A DNA stretch of 64,000 nt from Ensifer adhaerens (GCF_001270265.1 NZ_LGAP01000022.1:1-64000), one strand, 5' to 3'; shown: positions 1 to 8,259, numbered from the stretch's first letter. Notes: a model not told the origin generated them from the letters alone. Numbers and translations are program-made.

Positions 1-77
1 ATCGTGTGCCCACCCGCCCAACCCAGGGCCGCTTCTGTGCCTTCGACATTGCGCAATTCCACGGTCATTGACGGCAT
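1..77 (-). CDS. OsmC family protein, N-terminal fragment (runs off the window)
   Basis: Reading the minus strand from the ATG at 77 gives an open frame to the window edge, starting MPSMTVELRNVEGTEAALGW. This resembles the start of OsmC-type proteins, which detoxify organic peroxides through a pair of cysteines. Those cysteines would lie outside the window, so the family call rests on only 25 residues. A GGGGAG Shine-Dalgarno-like stretch lies upstream of the ATG; a second in-frame ATG is at 68. It is divergent from the monooxygenase at 280. Confidence 0.45.
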   Translation of the reverse strand, partial: MPSMTVELRNVEGTEAALGWAGGHT

Positions 78-197
78 TGGACGATCTCCCCGCTGTTTCG
101 AAAAGCCGAGCTTATCGCGTGGCGATAGGGGCACAAGGCTGCGTGCTGCCCACATTCATCGCGGTGGCCGCAAGGCGGATTTTTTCGCGAGACCCTG

Positions 198-228
198 TTG
201 ACCTCAACTTTACTTGAGGTCGTACGAG
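198..228 (+). promoter_or_regulatory. SoxR-box-like palindrome in a promoter
   Basis: Positions 202-219 read CCTCAACTTTACTTGAGG, a palindrome with 6-bp arms. The flanking G and C extend the arms to 8 bp (200-207 and 214-221). It matches 16 of 18 positions of the SoxR box as I remember it, CCTCAAGTTAACTTGAGG. A TTGACC at 198-203 can serve as the -35. A 19-bp spacer, as MerR-family activators require, would put a weak -10 (TACGAG) at 223-228. The likely target is the gene at 280. No soxR gene is in the window. Confidence 0.7.
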
Positions 229-279
229 TGTTCCTGCCCGTCACCGACGGGTTTTGAAAAAATACTCAAGGAGAGTGCA

Positions 280-633
280 ATGAGCAGCAATGCAAAGGCG
301 GGCGTCGTCGCGCCGCTTTACCGCATCAACAAGTTTGTGGTGCCGACTGCCGCGCGGGCGCAGTTTGTGGAACTGGTGGAAAAGACCCTCGAGGTGATCC
401 GCAGCCAGGACGGTTACGTCGAGGATCTGTTCCTCGAGCAGCATGCCGGTCCGGGAAAGTTCAACTTCTGCACCATGATCGAATTTGCCAGCGAGGAGTT
501 TGCCCCGAAGGTCGCAGCAGCGATTGGCGAGTTCGATAGAAGCCTCAACCTCGATCGTGCGGCGCTGATGGAAAAGCTCGGCATCCAGACCGATTCCGCC
601 AGCTACAAGAGCTTCGAGGCGGCATCGGCATGA
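280..633 (+). CDS. Antibiotic biosynthesis monooxygenase (ABM) domain protein
   Basis: A small protein of 117 residues that fits a single ABM ferredoxin-like domain (about residues 10-95). Such proteins are cofactor-free monooxygenases or quinol oxygenases, usually dimers. The ATG at 280 was chosen because AAGGAGAG precedes it at 268-275; a longer frame from 214 would start inside the SoxR-like operator. ABM quinol monooxygenases are known members of SoxR regulons outside enterics, which fits the palindrome upstream and suggests a role against redox-cycling compounds. The substrate is not predictable. Confidence 0.75.
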   Translation: MSSNAKAGVVAPLYRINKFVVPTAARAQFVELVEKTLEVIRSQDGYVEDLFLEQHAGPGKFNFCTMIEFASEEFAPKVAAAIGEFDRSLNLDRAALMEKLGIQTDSASYKSFEAASA

Positions 634-715
634 CATCCCGCCGCTCCGGCCAACCGGCCCGACTGGCAACCGGCGCGTCGATCGCGACGCGTCAGGCTCG
701 CTGTGGCGATGCGTA

Positions 716-1354
716 TTAGGAAACGAAGAAGGTGGACAGGCCTTGGCCGGCCGCAAAGGCCATATAGGCGAGTACGGTGAAGTAGATCGTGGTTGCGATC
801 AGGAAGAGGTAGCCGCCAGCAACCATCAGTCCGTCGCGCTGGATGATGCCGAGCGACAACAGCAGGATGGCAATGCCGGGCAGCGTGTTCGACAGCGGGA
901 TGAGGCCGAGCGGAAACATCAGCAGCACGCCTCCGGCCATGATCATCAGGCCGTTGAAGCGGTTCATCAGCGTCCCTTGCGTCAGGAAACCGAAGCGCGG
1001 CCTGACGAAACGATCGAGCTTGGAAACGAGTGCCGCACCCTTCTGCAGCGTCGGCACCAGTTTTTCCGTCTCGATCTTCCGGTCGAGGATGCGCTGCGGC
1101 ATCCAGGGCAGGCGGTTGAGCGTGATCGAGATCGAGATCAGGATGATGGCGGCGCCGAAGACGGTGCTGACGCCCGGAATCGACACCGGCAGCAGAAACG
1201 GCAGCGTCAGCAGTGCGCACAGCAAGAGAAAGCCCTGTTCGCCGATGCCCGTCATCAGATCGCGAAGCGTGATCGTGTTGCCGCGAATGGAACCGATCAT
1301 CCCGTTAAGCGTGTCGCTGAGACTGCGCTGCGTGTCGCCAAACTCGATTGCCAT
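716..1354 (-). CDS. exoD: Exopolysaccharide synthesis protein, ExoD family
   Basis: A 212-residue inner-membrane protein with hydrophobic segments at about residues 40-60, 62-82, 135-160 and 160-205, and the family pattern LLCALLTLPFLLPVSIPG. ExoD is needed for normal exopolysaccharide and alkaline tolerance in Sinorhizobium, but its biochemical role is unknown. It is convergent with the monooxygenase gene and divergent from the OmpA lipoprotein at 1561; the 205-bp gap should hold both promoters. Length agrees with the family and nothing is unusual. Confidence 0.85.
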   Translation of the reverse strand: MAIEFGDTQRSLSDTLNGMIGSIRGNTITLRDLMTGIGEQGFLLLCALLTLPFLLPVSIPGVSTVFGAAIILISISITLNRLPWMPQRILDRKIETEKLVPTLQKGAALVSKLDRFVRPRFGFLTQGTLMNRFNGLMIMAGGVLLMFPLGLIPLSNTLPGIAILLLSLGIIQRDGLMVAGGYLFLIATTIYFTVLAYMAFAAGQGLSTFFVS

Positions 1355-1560
1355 CAGATAGTCCGCCTCAATTTTCCCCGAACGCGCTTGTTATCAAGAG
1401 CGTGTGAAGGATCGGTTAGTATCCGGCCTTGTCGTGACTATGACTGTGGCCCTGGCGCCATTTGTCGTCAAACCATGGCATCAGTGGGACGCCTCTTCAT
1501 CTTCCTGCCGCAATCGCTAGTATGAAGCACCTTTGAGCACGAATGGGGACCATTGATTCT

Positions 1561-2226
1561 ATGATCAAGAAATGCGCCATACTGGCTGTTGCGGCCATCT
1601 ATCTCTCGGGATGCACGACCACCGATCCCTATACGGGTGAGCAGAAGATGTCGACCACCGCCGGCGGCGCGCTGATCGGCGCGGGTCTCGGTGCAGCGAC
1701 CGGTCTTCTCGTCGGCGGCAGTTCTGCCGGACGGCGTGATGCCGCCCTCGTCGGTGCCGGTATCGGCGCGCTCGGCGGCGGCCTGATCGGCAATTACATG
1801 GACAGCCAGGAAGCGGAACTGCGCGCCCAGTTGCAGGGGACGGGCGTTTCCGTTACCCGCGCCGGCGACCGCATCATCCTGAACATGCCGTCGAACATCA
1901 CCTTCGCCACCGACCGCGACCAGGTGATCCCGGCCTTCTACGACACGCTGAACTCGGTGGCGATCGTGCTGCGCAAGTTCAACAAGACGCTGATCGACGT
2001 CGACGGCCATACCGATTCCACCGGCAGCGCCTCCTACAACCAGGGCCTCTCCGAGCGCCGCGCAGCATCCGTTGCCAACTATCTGGGAAGCCAGGGCGTC
2101 GACCAGCGCCGCATGGCCACCATGGGCTTCGGCCAGGAACGGCCGATCGCCTCCAACGGCAGCGAAGCCGGCCGGGCGCAGAACCGCCGCGTCGAAATCT
2201 CGATCGCGCCGATCAAGCAGGGCTGA
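1561..2226 (+). CDS. OmpA-family lipoprotein (YiaD-like)
   Basis: The protein opens with a lipoprotein signal peptide and lipobox LSGC, with Cys18 as the acylation site. A glycine-rich glycine-zipper segment follows at about residues 35-80 (GGALIGAGLGAATGLLVGG), then a C-terminal OmpA domain (about 110-215) with the peptidoglycan-binding pattern DGHTDSTGSASYNQGLSERRA. It probably anchors the outer membrane to peptidoglycan. MIKKC at 1561 gives a proper signal peptide; an upstream in-frame ATG at 1543 would add six residues. A strong terminator follows at 2253. Confidence 0.88.
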   Translation: MIKKCAILAVAAIYLSGCTTTDPYTGEQKMSTTAGGALIGAGLGAATGLLVGGSSAGRRDAALVGAGIGALGGGLIGNYMDSQEAELRAQLQGTGVSVTRAGDRIILNMPSNITFATDRDQVIPAFYDTLNSVAIVLRKFNKTLIDVDGHTDSTGSASYNQGLSERRAASVANYLGSQGVDQRRMATMGFGQERPIASNGSEAGRAQNRRVEISIAPIKQG

Positions 2227-2252
2227 TCGGGTCACATCGATACTCTTGATTT

Positions 2253-2286
2253 CGAAGGGCCGCACCGTCACCGGTGCGGCCCTTCG
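2253..2286 (+). terminator. Hairpin terminator after the OmpA-family lipoprotein
   Basis: Perfect 15-bp stem, 2253-2267 with 2272-2286, loop TCAC, followed by TCGTTG. It starts 27 bp after the lipoprotein stop codon. The T tract is short, so its strength is uncertain. Confidence 0.7.
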
Positions 2287-2319
2287 TCGTTGGGGCTGCC
2301 GCTAAATGGGGCCCTGGAA

Positions 2320-2388
2320 GCGCTCTATCTCGTTGTTTTTGACGCATTTCCTGACGGAAAACCGCTTCGCACTTTTCCTGGAAATGCT
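2320..2388 (-). repeat. RIME1-like palindromic repeat, partial (copy 1)
   Basis: Carries the palindrome GCATTTCC (2344-2351) ... GGAAATGC (2380-2387) with the shared core of the family, plus a GCGCTCTATCTC flank. The second palindrome of the full element is missing. Other copies lie near 3314, 4951, 12528, 21444 and 30303. RIME1 elements of Rhizobiaceae are about 108 bp with two large palindromes, which fits the full copies here. The methyltransferase stop codon lies at its edge. Confidence 0.75.
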
Positions 2389-3204
2389 TTAGAAACGGTA
2401 GCGTAGAAGCCGTCCCATCCGCTGCAGCACGGGCATGATGCTGAGGAACTGCATGGCGATCCGCGTGGCGGCGGACATCCTTTCTATCTGGACCGGATCG
2501 TAATCCCTGACCTCTTCCAGCAGACTGAGGCCTGGGACCTGCAACTCCAGCATGCGCGGATCCTCGATGCCCCAGCGAAGCGCAGCACCGGTGGCGCGAA
2601 TGGCGGGATTGAAGCGCAGCAATTGAAGGCCAAGGTGGCTGTAGCCGTCGAAGACGATCTCGCCCGCCGGCAGGCGCTCCAAGAGGCGCCGGAGCAAATC
2701 GTAGACGTTCTCTGCCGCGAGATAGGGCAGGACGCCTTCGGCGACGACCATCGCCGGCCTGTCATCCGGTATGTTCGCAAGCCATGCCGCCTCCGTCACT
2801 GAAGATCCGATCAACGTGTAGTTGGCGCGATCCGGGTAGAGGCTGCGGCGCAACGCGATCACGTCAGGAAAATCAACGTCGAACCACCGCACCTCTGCCG
2901 GCGGATCGACACGGAAAACGCGGGAATCGAGGCCGCAACCGAGATGCAGGACGGTTGCATCCGGATGCCTGTCGATGAACGCCTGCGTCCATCGGTCGAG
3001 GAGATAGGCGCGCACGGCGATGCCGATCGTCATGTCGAGGCCGACGTCAAGACGCTGATCGGCTTGCCCTAGGCGCCGCATGGCATCGGCGGCGAAATGG
3101 TCGTGCAGGAGCGAATCGGCAAGCGCGCTTTCGGCCGCCTTTGCCTGCAGTGTGATCAGCAGCGTTTCTCGGGTGCCGCTAAGGCCGATCTCGTCGGCGT
3201 CCAT
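2389..3204 (-). CDS. SAM-dependent methyltransferase, leucine carboxyl methyltransferase family
   Basis: 271 residues. A SAM-binding motif VLHLGCGLDSR at about residues 84-94 is followed by RWFDVDFPDVIALRR and the acidic VAEGVLPYL, the layout of the LCM/PPM1 class. Many bacterial members methylate small secondary metabolites, so no substrate is proposed. The ATG at 3204 has GAGGGA just upstream. A frame extended to 3369 would translate repeat sequence and is rejected. The stop codon lies directly against a RIME1-like repeat. Confidence 0.78.
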   Translation of the reverse strand: MDADEIGLSGTRETLLITLQAKAAESALADSLLHDHFAADAMRRLGQADQRLDVGLDMTIGIAVRAYLLDRWTQAFIDRHPDATVLHLGCGLDSRVFRVDPPAEVRWFDVDFPDVIALRRSLYPDRANYTLIGSSVTEAAWLANIPDDRPAMVVAEGVLPYLAAENVYDLLRRLLERLPAGEIVFDGYSHLGLQLLRFNPAIRATGAALRWGIEDPRMLELQVPGLSLLEEVRDYDPVQIERMSAATRIAMQFLSIMPVLQRMGRLLRYRF

Positions 3205-3215
3205 CGTTCCCTCCT

Positions 3216-3277
3216 CTACAGCGCCACGCGTCAAAGATGACGCGTAAGGGACGCTGTAGCGCTTTAAACTTGCTGCA
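3216..3277 (-). repeat. Second palindromic repeat family (copy 1)
   Basis: Contains CTACAGCGCCACGCGTCA, GATGACGCG and GGACGCTGTAGCGC, followed by TTTAAACTTGCTGCA. The outer arms CTACAGCG/CGCTGTAG and inner arms ACGCGTCA/TGACGCGT pair. The reverse complement is very close to 59403-59466 and partly to 9133-9190. It lies in the leader of the methyltransferase gene. Confidence 0.7.
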
Positions 3278-3313
3278 CACGGCCTCGGAAACCATGGGGC
3301 GTATCCGTGGCCC

Positions 3314-3415
3314 AGAGCATTTCCAGGAAAAGTGCGGAGCGGTTTTCCGTCAGGAAATGCGAAAAACAAAGAGATAGAGCGTTTCTACGACTCCGTTTAG
3401 GACGGAAACGCTCTA
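3314..3415 (+). repeat. RIME1-like repeat, full length (copy 2)
   Basis: About 102 bp with two palindromes: GCATTTCCAGG...GGAAATGC (about 3317-3360) and AGAGCGTTTC...GAAACGCTCT (about 3377-3415), joined by GAAAAACAAAGAGAT. The stop codon of the MFS gene (3413-3415) lies in the last bases of the element. Confidence 0.82.
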
Positions 3416-4855
3416 AGCTCCCGTTACCTTTGCGGCGCGCGCCCGCCGGACGCGCCTCGCCGTCAGGATCGCCAGTGCCGGTGCCAGCGCGAACAGCCAG
3501 AACAGCCATTGCGTCGCGCGCGCAACCCCGTCGGTGGTGCTCGCCTCGATACCCGCCAGATTGGCGGTCAGCCCGGCAAGGGCAGCACCCAGTGCGGCGG
3601 CGAAAAGCTGCACGGTGGTGATCGAACTCGATGCCTTCTCTTCCTCGCCCTGCGGCGCCAGTTCGTAGACGGCCGTCACGATATGCGGCCAGGCGAAGCC
3701 CATGCCGAAGCCGACCGCCATGATGCCGGCCGAAAGCGGTGCGGCGATCGCGGCAAAGGCGGCGCTAGCCGTCGGCATGAACACGGCGATCAGCGCCAGG
3801 CCGGCAAAGCCGAAGCCCGGTCCGGCGAAGATCGTGCGTTGCGCCCTGTCGCCATGCCAGTGCGCGCTCGTCATCGACCCGGCGGTCCAGCCGATCGACA
3901 TCAGCGCGGCGATGTAGCCGGCAACCAGCGGCGACAGCCCATGCAATTCCTGCAGCAGGTACGGCACGTAGATCTCCGGCTGCATGCCGATCATCAACAG
4001 CGTGATCGTAGCATAAAGGGCCGCCAGCGGGGAGGTTATGGTGAAGCTGCCGCTTGGCAGAAGCTTGCCGACAGCCCGGCGTTCGACCAGCAAAAGTGCT
4101 GCGAACATGAGGATGGCCGCGCCGACCGAGGCGAGCTGTTCGCCCGATGTGGACAGCGTGCTTGCGATCGAAAGCGCCAGAACGATGCCGACCAGAAGCA
4201 GCAGCTGCAGCACGGGCAGCGGTGTGCGCTTGCCTTCGGACGAAGCGTTGCGCGGCAGCGTCCAGAAGGCGAGTGCTGCCAGAAGCGCGGTCAGTGGCAG
4301 CAGCGACCAGAAGGCAGCACGCCAGGTGGCAAATTCCGCAAACATGCCGCCGACGGCCGGGCCGATGAGCGTTGCCGTCCCCCAGGTCGCCGAGATCAGG
4401 CCGATGGCGCGGGTCCACAGCGCCGGCGCAAAGACCAGGCGGATGACGCCATAGGCGAGCGCATAGAGCAGGCCGCCGCCAAAGCCCTGGATCGCCCGGC
4501 CGCCAAGCAGCACCAGCATATCGGGAGCCGAAGCGCACATGAGCGTGCCGAGGCCGAAGACGAGCGCGCCGATCGCATAGGCCGAGCCTGCGCCGACCGC
4601 GGCAAGCAGCCGGGCCGAAAGTGCTGCGCCGAGGATCGATGCGGCCACGAAGACGGTCGTGCTCCAGGCGTAATATTCGAGTCCGCCGATCTCGCGCACG
4701 ATCGACGGCATGATGGTGGTGACGACATAGATGTTCAGGGCATGCAGAGCCACGCCGCCGCTCAGCACGACGGAATGGATGGCGTTTTCGCCCGACAGCA
4801 GCGCGAGCCAGCCGCTCTCGGCCTTTTCAGTGGATTCACGTGTCTTGTCGAGCAT
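3413..4855 (-). CDS. MFS transporter, probable multidrug exporter
   Basis: 480 residues with about 12-14 hydrophobic segments. The loop between TM2 and TM3 has a reduced MFS signature (ARLLAAVGAGSAYAIG), and an RAIQGFGGG segment resembles motif C of drug:H+ antiporters. Probably a proton-driven efflux pump. The ATG at 4855 has AAAAGGGGC upstream; an ATG at 4882 is possible but has no clear ribosome site. It is followed by a RIME1-like repeat holding its stop codon. The substrate is unknown. Confidence 0.78.
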   Translation of the reverse strand: MLDKTRESTEKAESGWLALLSGENAIHSVVLSGGVALHALNIYVVTTIMPSIVREIGGLEYYAWSTTVFVAASILGAALSARLLAAVGAGSAYAIGALVFGLGTLMCASAPDMLVLLGGRAIQGFGGGLLYALAYGVIRLVFAPALWTRAIGLISATWGTATLIGPAVGGMFAEFATWRAAFWSLLPLTALLAALAFWTLPRNASSEGKRTPLPVLQLLLLVGIVLALSIASTLSTSGEQLASVGAAILMFAALLLVERRAVGKLLPSGSFTITSPLAALYATITLLMIGMQPEIYVPYLLQELHGLSPLVAGYIAALMSIGWTAGSMTSAHWHGDRAQRTIFAGPGFGFAGLALIAVFMPTASAAFAAIAAPLSAGIMAVGFGMGFAWPHIVTAVYELAPQGEEEKASSSITTVQLFAAALGAALAGLTANLAGIEASTTDGVARATQWLFWLFALAPALAILTARRVRRARAAKVTGA

Positions 4856-4950
4856 CTGTCTGCCCCTTTTCCTATGCGTCACGACGGCCGGGTGACAAAC
4901 GCGTCGCGCATCGCTGCGCGCGCGTCGTTACCCCGTCTGTAGCGATAGAG

Positions 4951-5046
4951 TGCTCCCGCCTCAAACAGGGTCTTCGAGCCGCTCTATCTCTTTGTTTTCA
5001 CGCATTTCCTGGCGGAAAACCGCTTCACACTTTTCCTGGAAATGTT
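4951..5046 (-). repeat. RIME1-like repeat, one palindrome decayed (copy 3)
   Basis: The palindrome CGCATTTCC...GGAAATG (about 5000-5044) and the joining CTCTATCTCTTTGTTTTC are well kept. The second palindrome (about 4951-4988, GCTCCCGCC...GAGC) is degraded. It lies between the convergent ends of the MFS leader and the sigma factor gene. Confidence 0.7.
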
Positions 5047-5051
5047 TTGAT

Positions 5052-5945
5052 TCAGTGAACCGCAGCGTCACCGAGATGGGTGAGCTTGTCCGGATTGCGG
5101 ACGATGAAGATGTCGTTGACGTTTCCGTCGCCGTCATAGCCGAAGGAAACGCTGGCGGCGATATCATTTTCGGTTTCGCCCCGGAGCACAATGCCGCGGC
5201 CGCCGTTGATCTCGGCAACGTCCCAGACGTAGTGCGCCCAGTATTCGGTGAGCCGGTCGGCGATGAAGCCAAGCACGGTTTCCTTGCCCGAGAGCACGCC
5301 GAGGACCGTCGCCACCTTGCCGCCGCCATCGGCGGTCAGGCGCACATCGGCGGACAGCAGGCTCGAAAGGCCGGAAATGTTGCCGCCATGGATGGCGGCG
5401 TGGAACGCCGACAGCAGTTCGTCCTGGCGTTCGCGCGGCGTCTGGTGACGGCTCTTCTCCACGCCGATATTGGTCTTGGCGCGCGACACCAGCTTGCGTG
5501 CGGCCGCCTCCTGCATGTCGAGCGTTTCGGCGACCTCCTCATAGGGCTGGCCGAAGATCTCGTGCAGCAGATAGGCGGCCCGCTCCTTCGGCGTCAGCCG
5601 CTCCAGCATCAAGAGGAAGGCGGTGGTGAGCGACGAGGTCAGCGCCAGCTTCTCCTCGGCATTGTCGTCGCTTGCCGTGTGGATCGGCTCGGGTAGCCAG
5701 GCGCCGACATAATCGACGCGCTTGCGGTGCGCCGCCTTCAAGAGGTCGAGGCAGCGGCGGGTGCAGGCGGTTGTCAGCCAGGCGGCCGGGCTTTCGATCG
5801 CGCTCTGATCGGCATCCTGCCACTTCATGAACGTGTCCTGCACCGCGTCTTCGGCATCCGCGCGCGAACCGAGGATCCGGTAGGCGAGGCCGAGAAGGCG
5901 GGGACGTGCCTCTTCGAAAATTTTCGTGCTGTTTGCGCCGCCCAT
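5052..5945 (-). CDS. RNA polymerase sigma factor of the ECF41 type, fused SnoaL-like C-terminal domain
   Basis: 297 residues. Sigma region 2 (about 10-75, with YRILGSRADAEDAVQDTF) and region 4 (about 110-160, PKERAAYLLHEIFGQPYEEV) are followed by a SnoaL/NTF2-like domain (about 175-285) with the NGGRG-type segment typical of ECF41 factors. In that group the C-terminal domain controls activity in place of an anti-sigma factor. The start codon follows the stop of a 40-codon reading frame by one base. Upstream lies a match to the ECF41 promoter, so self-activation is likely. Confidence 0.87.
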   Translation of the reverse strand: MGGANSTKIFEEARPRLLGLAYRILGSRADAEDAVQDTFMKWQDADQSAIESPAAWLTTACTRRCLDLLKAAHRKRVDYVGAWLPEPIHTASDDNAEEKLALTSSLTTAFLLMLERLTPKERAAYLLHEIFGQPYEEVAETLDMQEAAARKLVSRAKTNIGVEKSRHQTPRERQDELLSAFHAAIHGGNISGLSSLLSADVRLTADGGGKVATVLGVLSGKETVLGFIADRLTEYWAHYVWDVAEINGGRGIVLRGETENDIAASVSFGYDGDGNVNDIFIVRNPDKLTHLGDAAVH

Positions 5946-5946
5946 C

Positions 5947-6069
5947 TCAGTCCCTCGATATCTGGATATGGTTGCAAGGGTCGATCATCGCCGCCGTCGA
6001 GGCGATGACGCAATCTCCCGGCACATCCGGGATTTCCTGTTCGTAACGGACGGCTTTCGTATCGGTCAT
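5947..6069 (-). CDS. Small ORF (40 aa) translationally linked to the ECF41 sigma gene
   Basis: An ATG at 6069 with GGAG seven bases upstream opens a frame beginning MTDTKAVRYEQEIPDVPGDC and ending one base before the sigma ATG. I recognise no family. It contains two cysteines (residues 20 and 32). ECF41 genes usually neighbour a carboxymuconolactone decarboxylase or oxidoreductase, and this peptide is neither. It could be a real small protein, a leader peptide coupling translation of the sigma gene, or chance. Confidence 0.5.
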   Translation of the reverse strand: MTDTKAVRYEQEIPDVPGDCVIASTAAMIDPCNHIQISRD

Positions 6070-6113
6070 GGTCTCAACTCCATCGGGGGGTGATCAGTCG
6101 CTCCTGACCATCT

Positions 6114-6140
6114 GACGATTGGCTTTGCGCACCTGTGACG
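6114..6140 (-). promoter_or_regulatory. ECF41-type promoter upstream of the sigma factor operon
   Basis: On the minus strand CGTCACA (6140-6134), a 16-bp spacer, then CGTC (6117-6114). The published ECF41 motif is TGTCACA-N16-CGTC, so spacing is exact and 10 of 11 bases agree. It ends about 45 bp upstream of the 40-codon reading frame. Confidence 0.75.
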
Positions 6141-6157
6141 CCGTCTTGAAATTTTTC

Positions 6158-7210
6158 TCAGATTTTTGGCGGATAGGCGTGCTGCTCGCCGCGGAAGTCG
6201 GTGACCGTGTAGCAGCCGCCGCCGTCCGCGGCGATCGACGCCGCGCTGATCACCGCCTTGCCGTGGCCACCGGGAATGTCGAGGATATAGGCCGGCTGGC
6301 AGAGGCCGGAGACCCGGCCGCGCAACGACGCGACCAGCGCCTGACCTTCCTCGATCGACAGCCGGAAATGGCTGGTGCCCGGCGCCAGATCCGGATGGTG
6401 CAGATAGTAGGGCTTGATCCGGGTCTCGACGAAGGCGCGCATCAAGGCGGCAAGCACGTCCGCATCGTCATTGACGCCTTTCAAGAGCACCGACTGGCTG
6501 ACCATGACGACGCCGGCATCGATCAGCCGGGCCGAGGCGTCGCGCGCTTCCTGCGTCATTTCACGCGGATGGTTGGCATGCAGCGCCACATAGGTTGCCT
6601 TGCCGCTTGCCTTGAGCGCTGCGACGAGATCGGCGTTGATGCGTTCGGGTTCGACGACAGGCACGCGGGTGTGAAACCGCACGATCTTGACGTGAGCGAT
6701 CGGCTTCAGTCGCTCCATGATTTCGGCAAGACGACGCGGCGAAAGCACCAGCGGGTCGCCGCCCGTCAAGATGACCTCCCAGATCTCCTCATGTTCGACG
6801 ATATAGGCGATCGCCGCATCGAGTTCGGCTGGCGTCAGTGTGCCCAGTCCCTGCGGTCCGACCATTTCGCGGCGGAAGCAGAAGCGGCAATAGACCGGGC
6901 AGACATGCACGGCTTTCAGGAGCACCCGGTCGGGATAGCGATGCACGATGCCGGTAACGGGGCTGTGCGGCTTGTCGCCGATCGGATCCTCACGCTCTTC
7001 CGGCAGCAGCGTCAGCTCGGCCGCATCCGGCACGAACTGGCGGGCGATCGGGTCGTTCGGATCATCGCGGTCGATAAGCTCCGCGATCGTCGGACTGATG
7101 GCGACTGTGTAGCGCTCGGCGACGCGCGAAACCGCGTCTTGCTGCGACGGTTTGATAAGGCCGGCCTCGACGAGGTCGCCGGCCGTCTTGATCGGGCGGT
7201 GAACGTTCAT
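6158..7210 (-). CDS. epmB: EF-P-specific lysine 2,3-aminomutase (EpmB/YjeK)
   Basis: 350 residues, a radical-SAM, PLP-dependent enzyme converting (S)-alpha-lysine to (R)-beta-lysine for modification of elongation factor P. The iron-sulfur motif CxxxCxxC is Cys104, Cys108 and Cys111 (VCPVYCRFCFRRE). The C-terminal part has the KamA-type LTGGDPLVLSPRRL and DIPGGHGK segments. The start ATG overlaps the epmA stop by four bases (ATGA), so the two are translated together. The length is short like EpmB rather than long like clostridial KamA. Context with epmA and efp makes the function nearly certain. Confidence 0.93.
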   Translation of the reverse strand: MNVHRPIKTAGDLVEAGLIKPSQQDAVSRVAERYTVAISPTIAELIDRDDPNDPIARQFVPDAAELTLLPEEREDPIGDKPHSPVTGIVHRYPDRVLLKAVHVCPVYCRFCFRREMVGPQGLGTLTPAELDAAIAYIVEHEEIWEVILTGGDPLVLSPRRLAEIMERLKPIAHVKIVRFHTRVPVVEPERINADLVAALKASGKATYVALHANHPREMTQEARDASARLIDAGVVMVSQSVLLKGVNDDADVLAALMRAFVETRIKPYYLHHPDLAPGTSHFRLSIEEGQALVASLRGRVSGLCQPAYILDIPGGHGKAVISAASIAADGGGCYTVTDFRGEQHAYPPKI

Positions 7211-8259
7211 GCCTGCGTCTCCGCTACCGGTGCCCAGAGCACCTGGTCGATGCGCGATGCACCCGTTGCCAGCATCGCCACCCGGTCGAAGCCAAGCGCG
7301 ATGCCGCTGGCTTCCGGCATGATCGTCAGCGCCGCCAGAAAGTCCTCGTCCAGCGGGTAGGTCTCCCCATAGACGCGGGCCTTTTCCGCCATTTCCATCT
7401 CGAAACGGCGGCGCTGCTCGGAAGCGTCGGTCAGTTCGCCAAAGGCATTGGCGAGTTCGACGCCGCAGGCATAGAGCTCGAAGCGTTCGGCAACGCGATG
7501 GTCGCGCGCCGTCGGCCGGGCAAGGGCAGCTTCGGCGGCCGGGTATTCGTCGAGGATTGTCGCGCGGCCAAAGCCGAGATGCGGTTCGATTTTTTCGACA
7601 AGCACGCGGCTGAACAGGTCAGCCCAGGTGTCGTCGGCGGCAACCCGCAGGCCGGCCGATGTCATGGCAGCGGCAAGCGTCTCCCGGTCCGTTTCGCCAT
7701 TGGAGGCGATCGAGGCGAGCAGGTCGATACCCGCGAAGCGTGCGAAGGCTTCGGCCACTGCCAGGCGCTCCGGCTCGGCGAAGGGATCGCAGGTGCGGCC
7801 CTGGAAGGTGAACTGGCCGGTGCCGGTCGTCTCAGCCGCGAGTGCCAGGATATCGGCACAGTCGCGCATCAGCGTCTCATAGGTCTCGCCGGCGCGGTAC
7901 CATTCGAGCATGGTGAATTCCGGATGATGCAGCGGCCCGCGCTCGCGGTTGCGGTAGACATGGGCGAAGCAGGCGATACGTTTTTCGCCGGCGGCGACCA
8001 GCTTCTTGCAGGCAAACTCCGGTGAGGTGTGCAGATAGAGCGGGTGGGCGGAGCCGTCGTGGTTGAGCGCCTGGGTGGCAAAGGCGTGCAGATGGGCTTC
8101 GTTGCCCGGCGAGACCTGCAGTGTCGCGGTATCGACTTCAATGAAGTCGCGCTCGTCAAAAAACCGGCGCAGCGCCGACTGGATCCGGTTGCGTCCGAGA
8201 AGAAACGGGCGCCGGTCGGCATGGACGTGCGGCGTCCACCAGGGTGAGGCATGCGACAT
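7207..8259 (-). CDS. epmA: Elongation factor P--(R)-beta-lysine ligase (EpmA/GenX/PoxA)
   Basis: 350 residues, a paralogue of the class II lysyl-tRNA synthetase catalytic domain without the anticodon-binding domain. It shows class II motif 1 ([17 protein letters not shown]), motif 2 ([24 protein letters not shown]) and motif 3 ([12 protein letters not shown]). It attaches (R)-beta-lysine to the conserved lysine of [11 protein letters not shown] at 8259 matches the expected family length; the open frame upstream is non-homologous. It is divergent from efp with 177 bp between. Confidence 0.94.
   Translation of the reverse strand: MSHASPWWTPHVHADRRPFLLGRNRIQSALRRFFDERDFIEVDTATLQVSPGNEAHLHAFATQALNHDGSAHPLYLHTSPEFACKKLVAAGEKRIACFAHVYRNRERGPLHHPEFTMLEWYRAGETYETLMRDCADILALAAETTGTGQFTFQGRTCDPFAEPERLAVAEAFARFAGIDLLASIASNGETDRETLAAAMTSAGLRVAADDTWADLFSRVLVEKIEPHLGFGRATILDEYPAAEAALARPTARDHRVAERFELYACGVELANAFGELTDASEQRRRFEMEMAEKARVYGETYPLDEDFLAALTIMPEASGIALGFDRVAMLATGASRIDQVLWAPVAETQA

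Noticed and set aside
4-201. 65-residue plus-strand ORF at the window start
   Set aside because: It overlaps the better OsmC-like start on the opposite strand and has no recognisable family or ribosome site.
3205-3369. N-terminal extension of the methyltransferase (MFFAFPDGKPLRTFPGNALG)
   Set aside because: These residues are translated from a RIME1-like repeat; the start at 3204 has a ribosome site and the family N-terminus.
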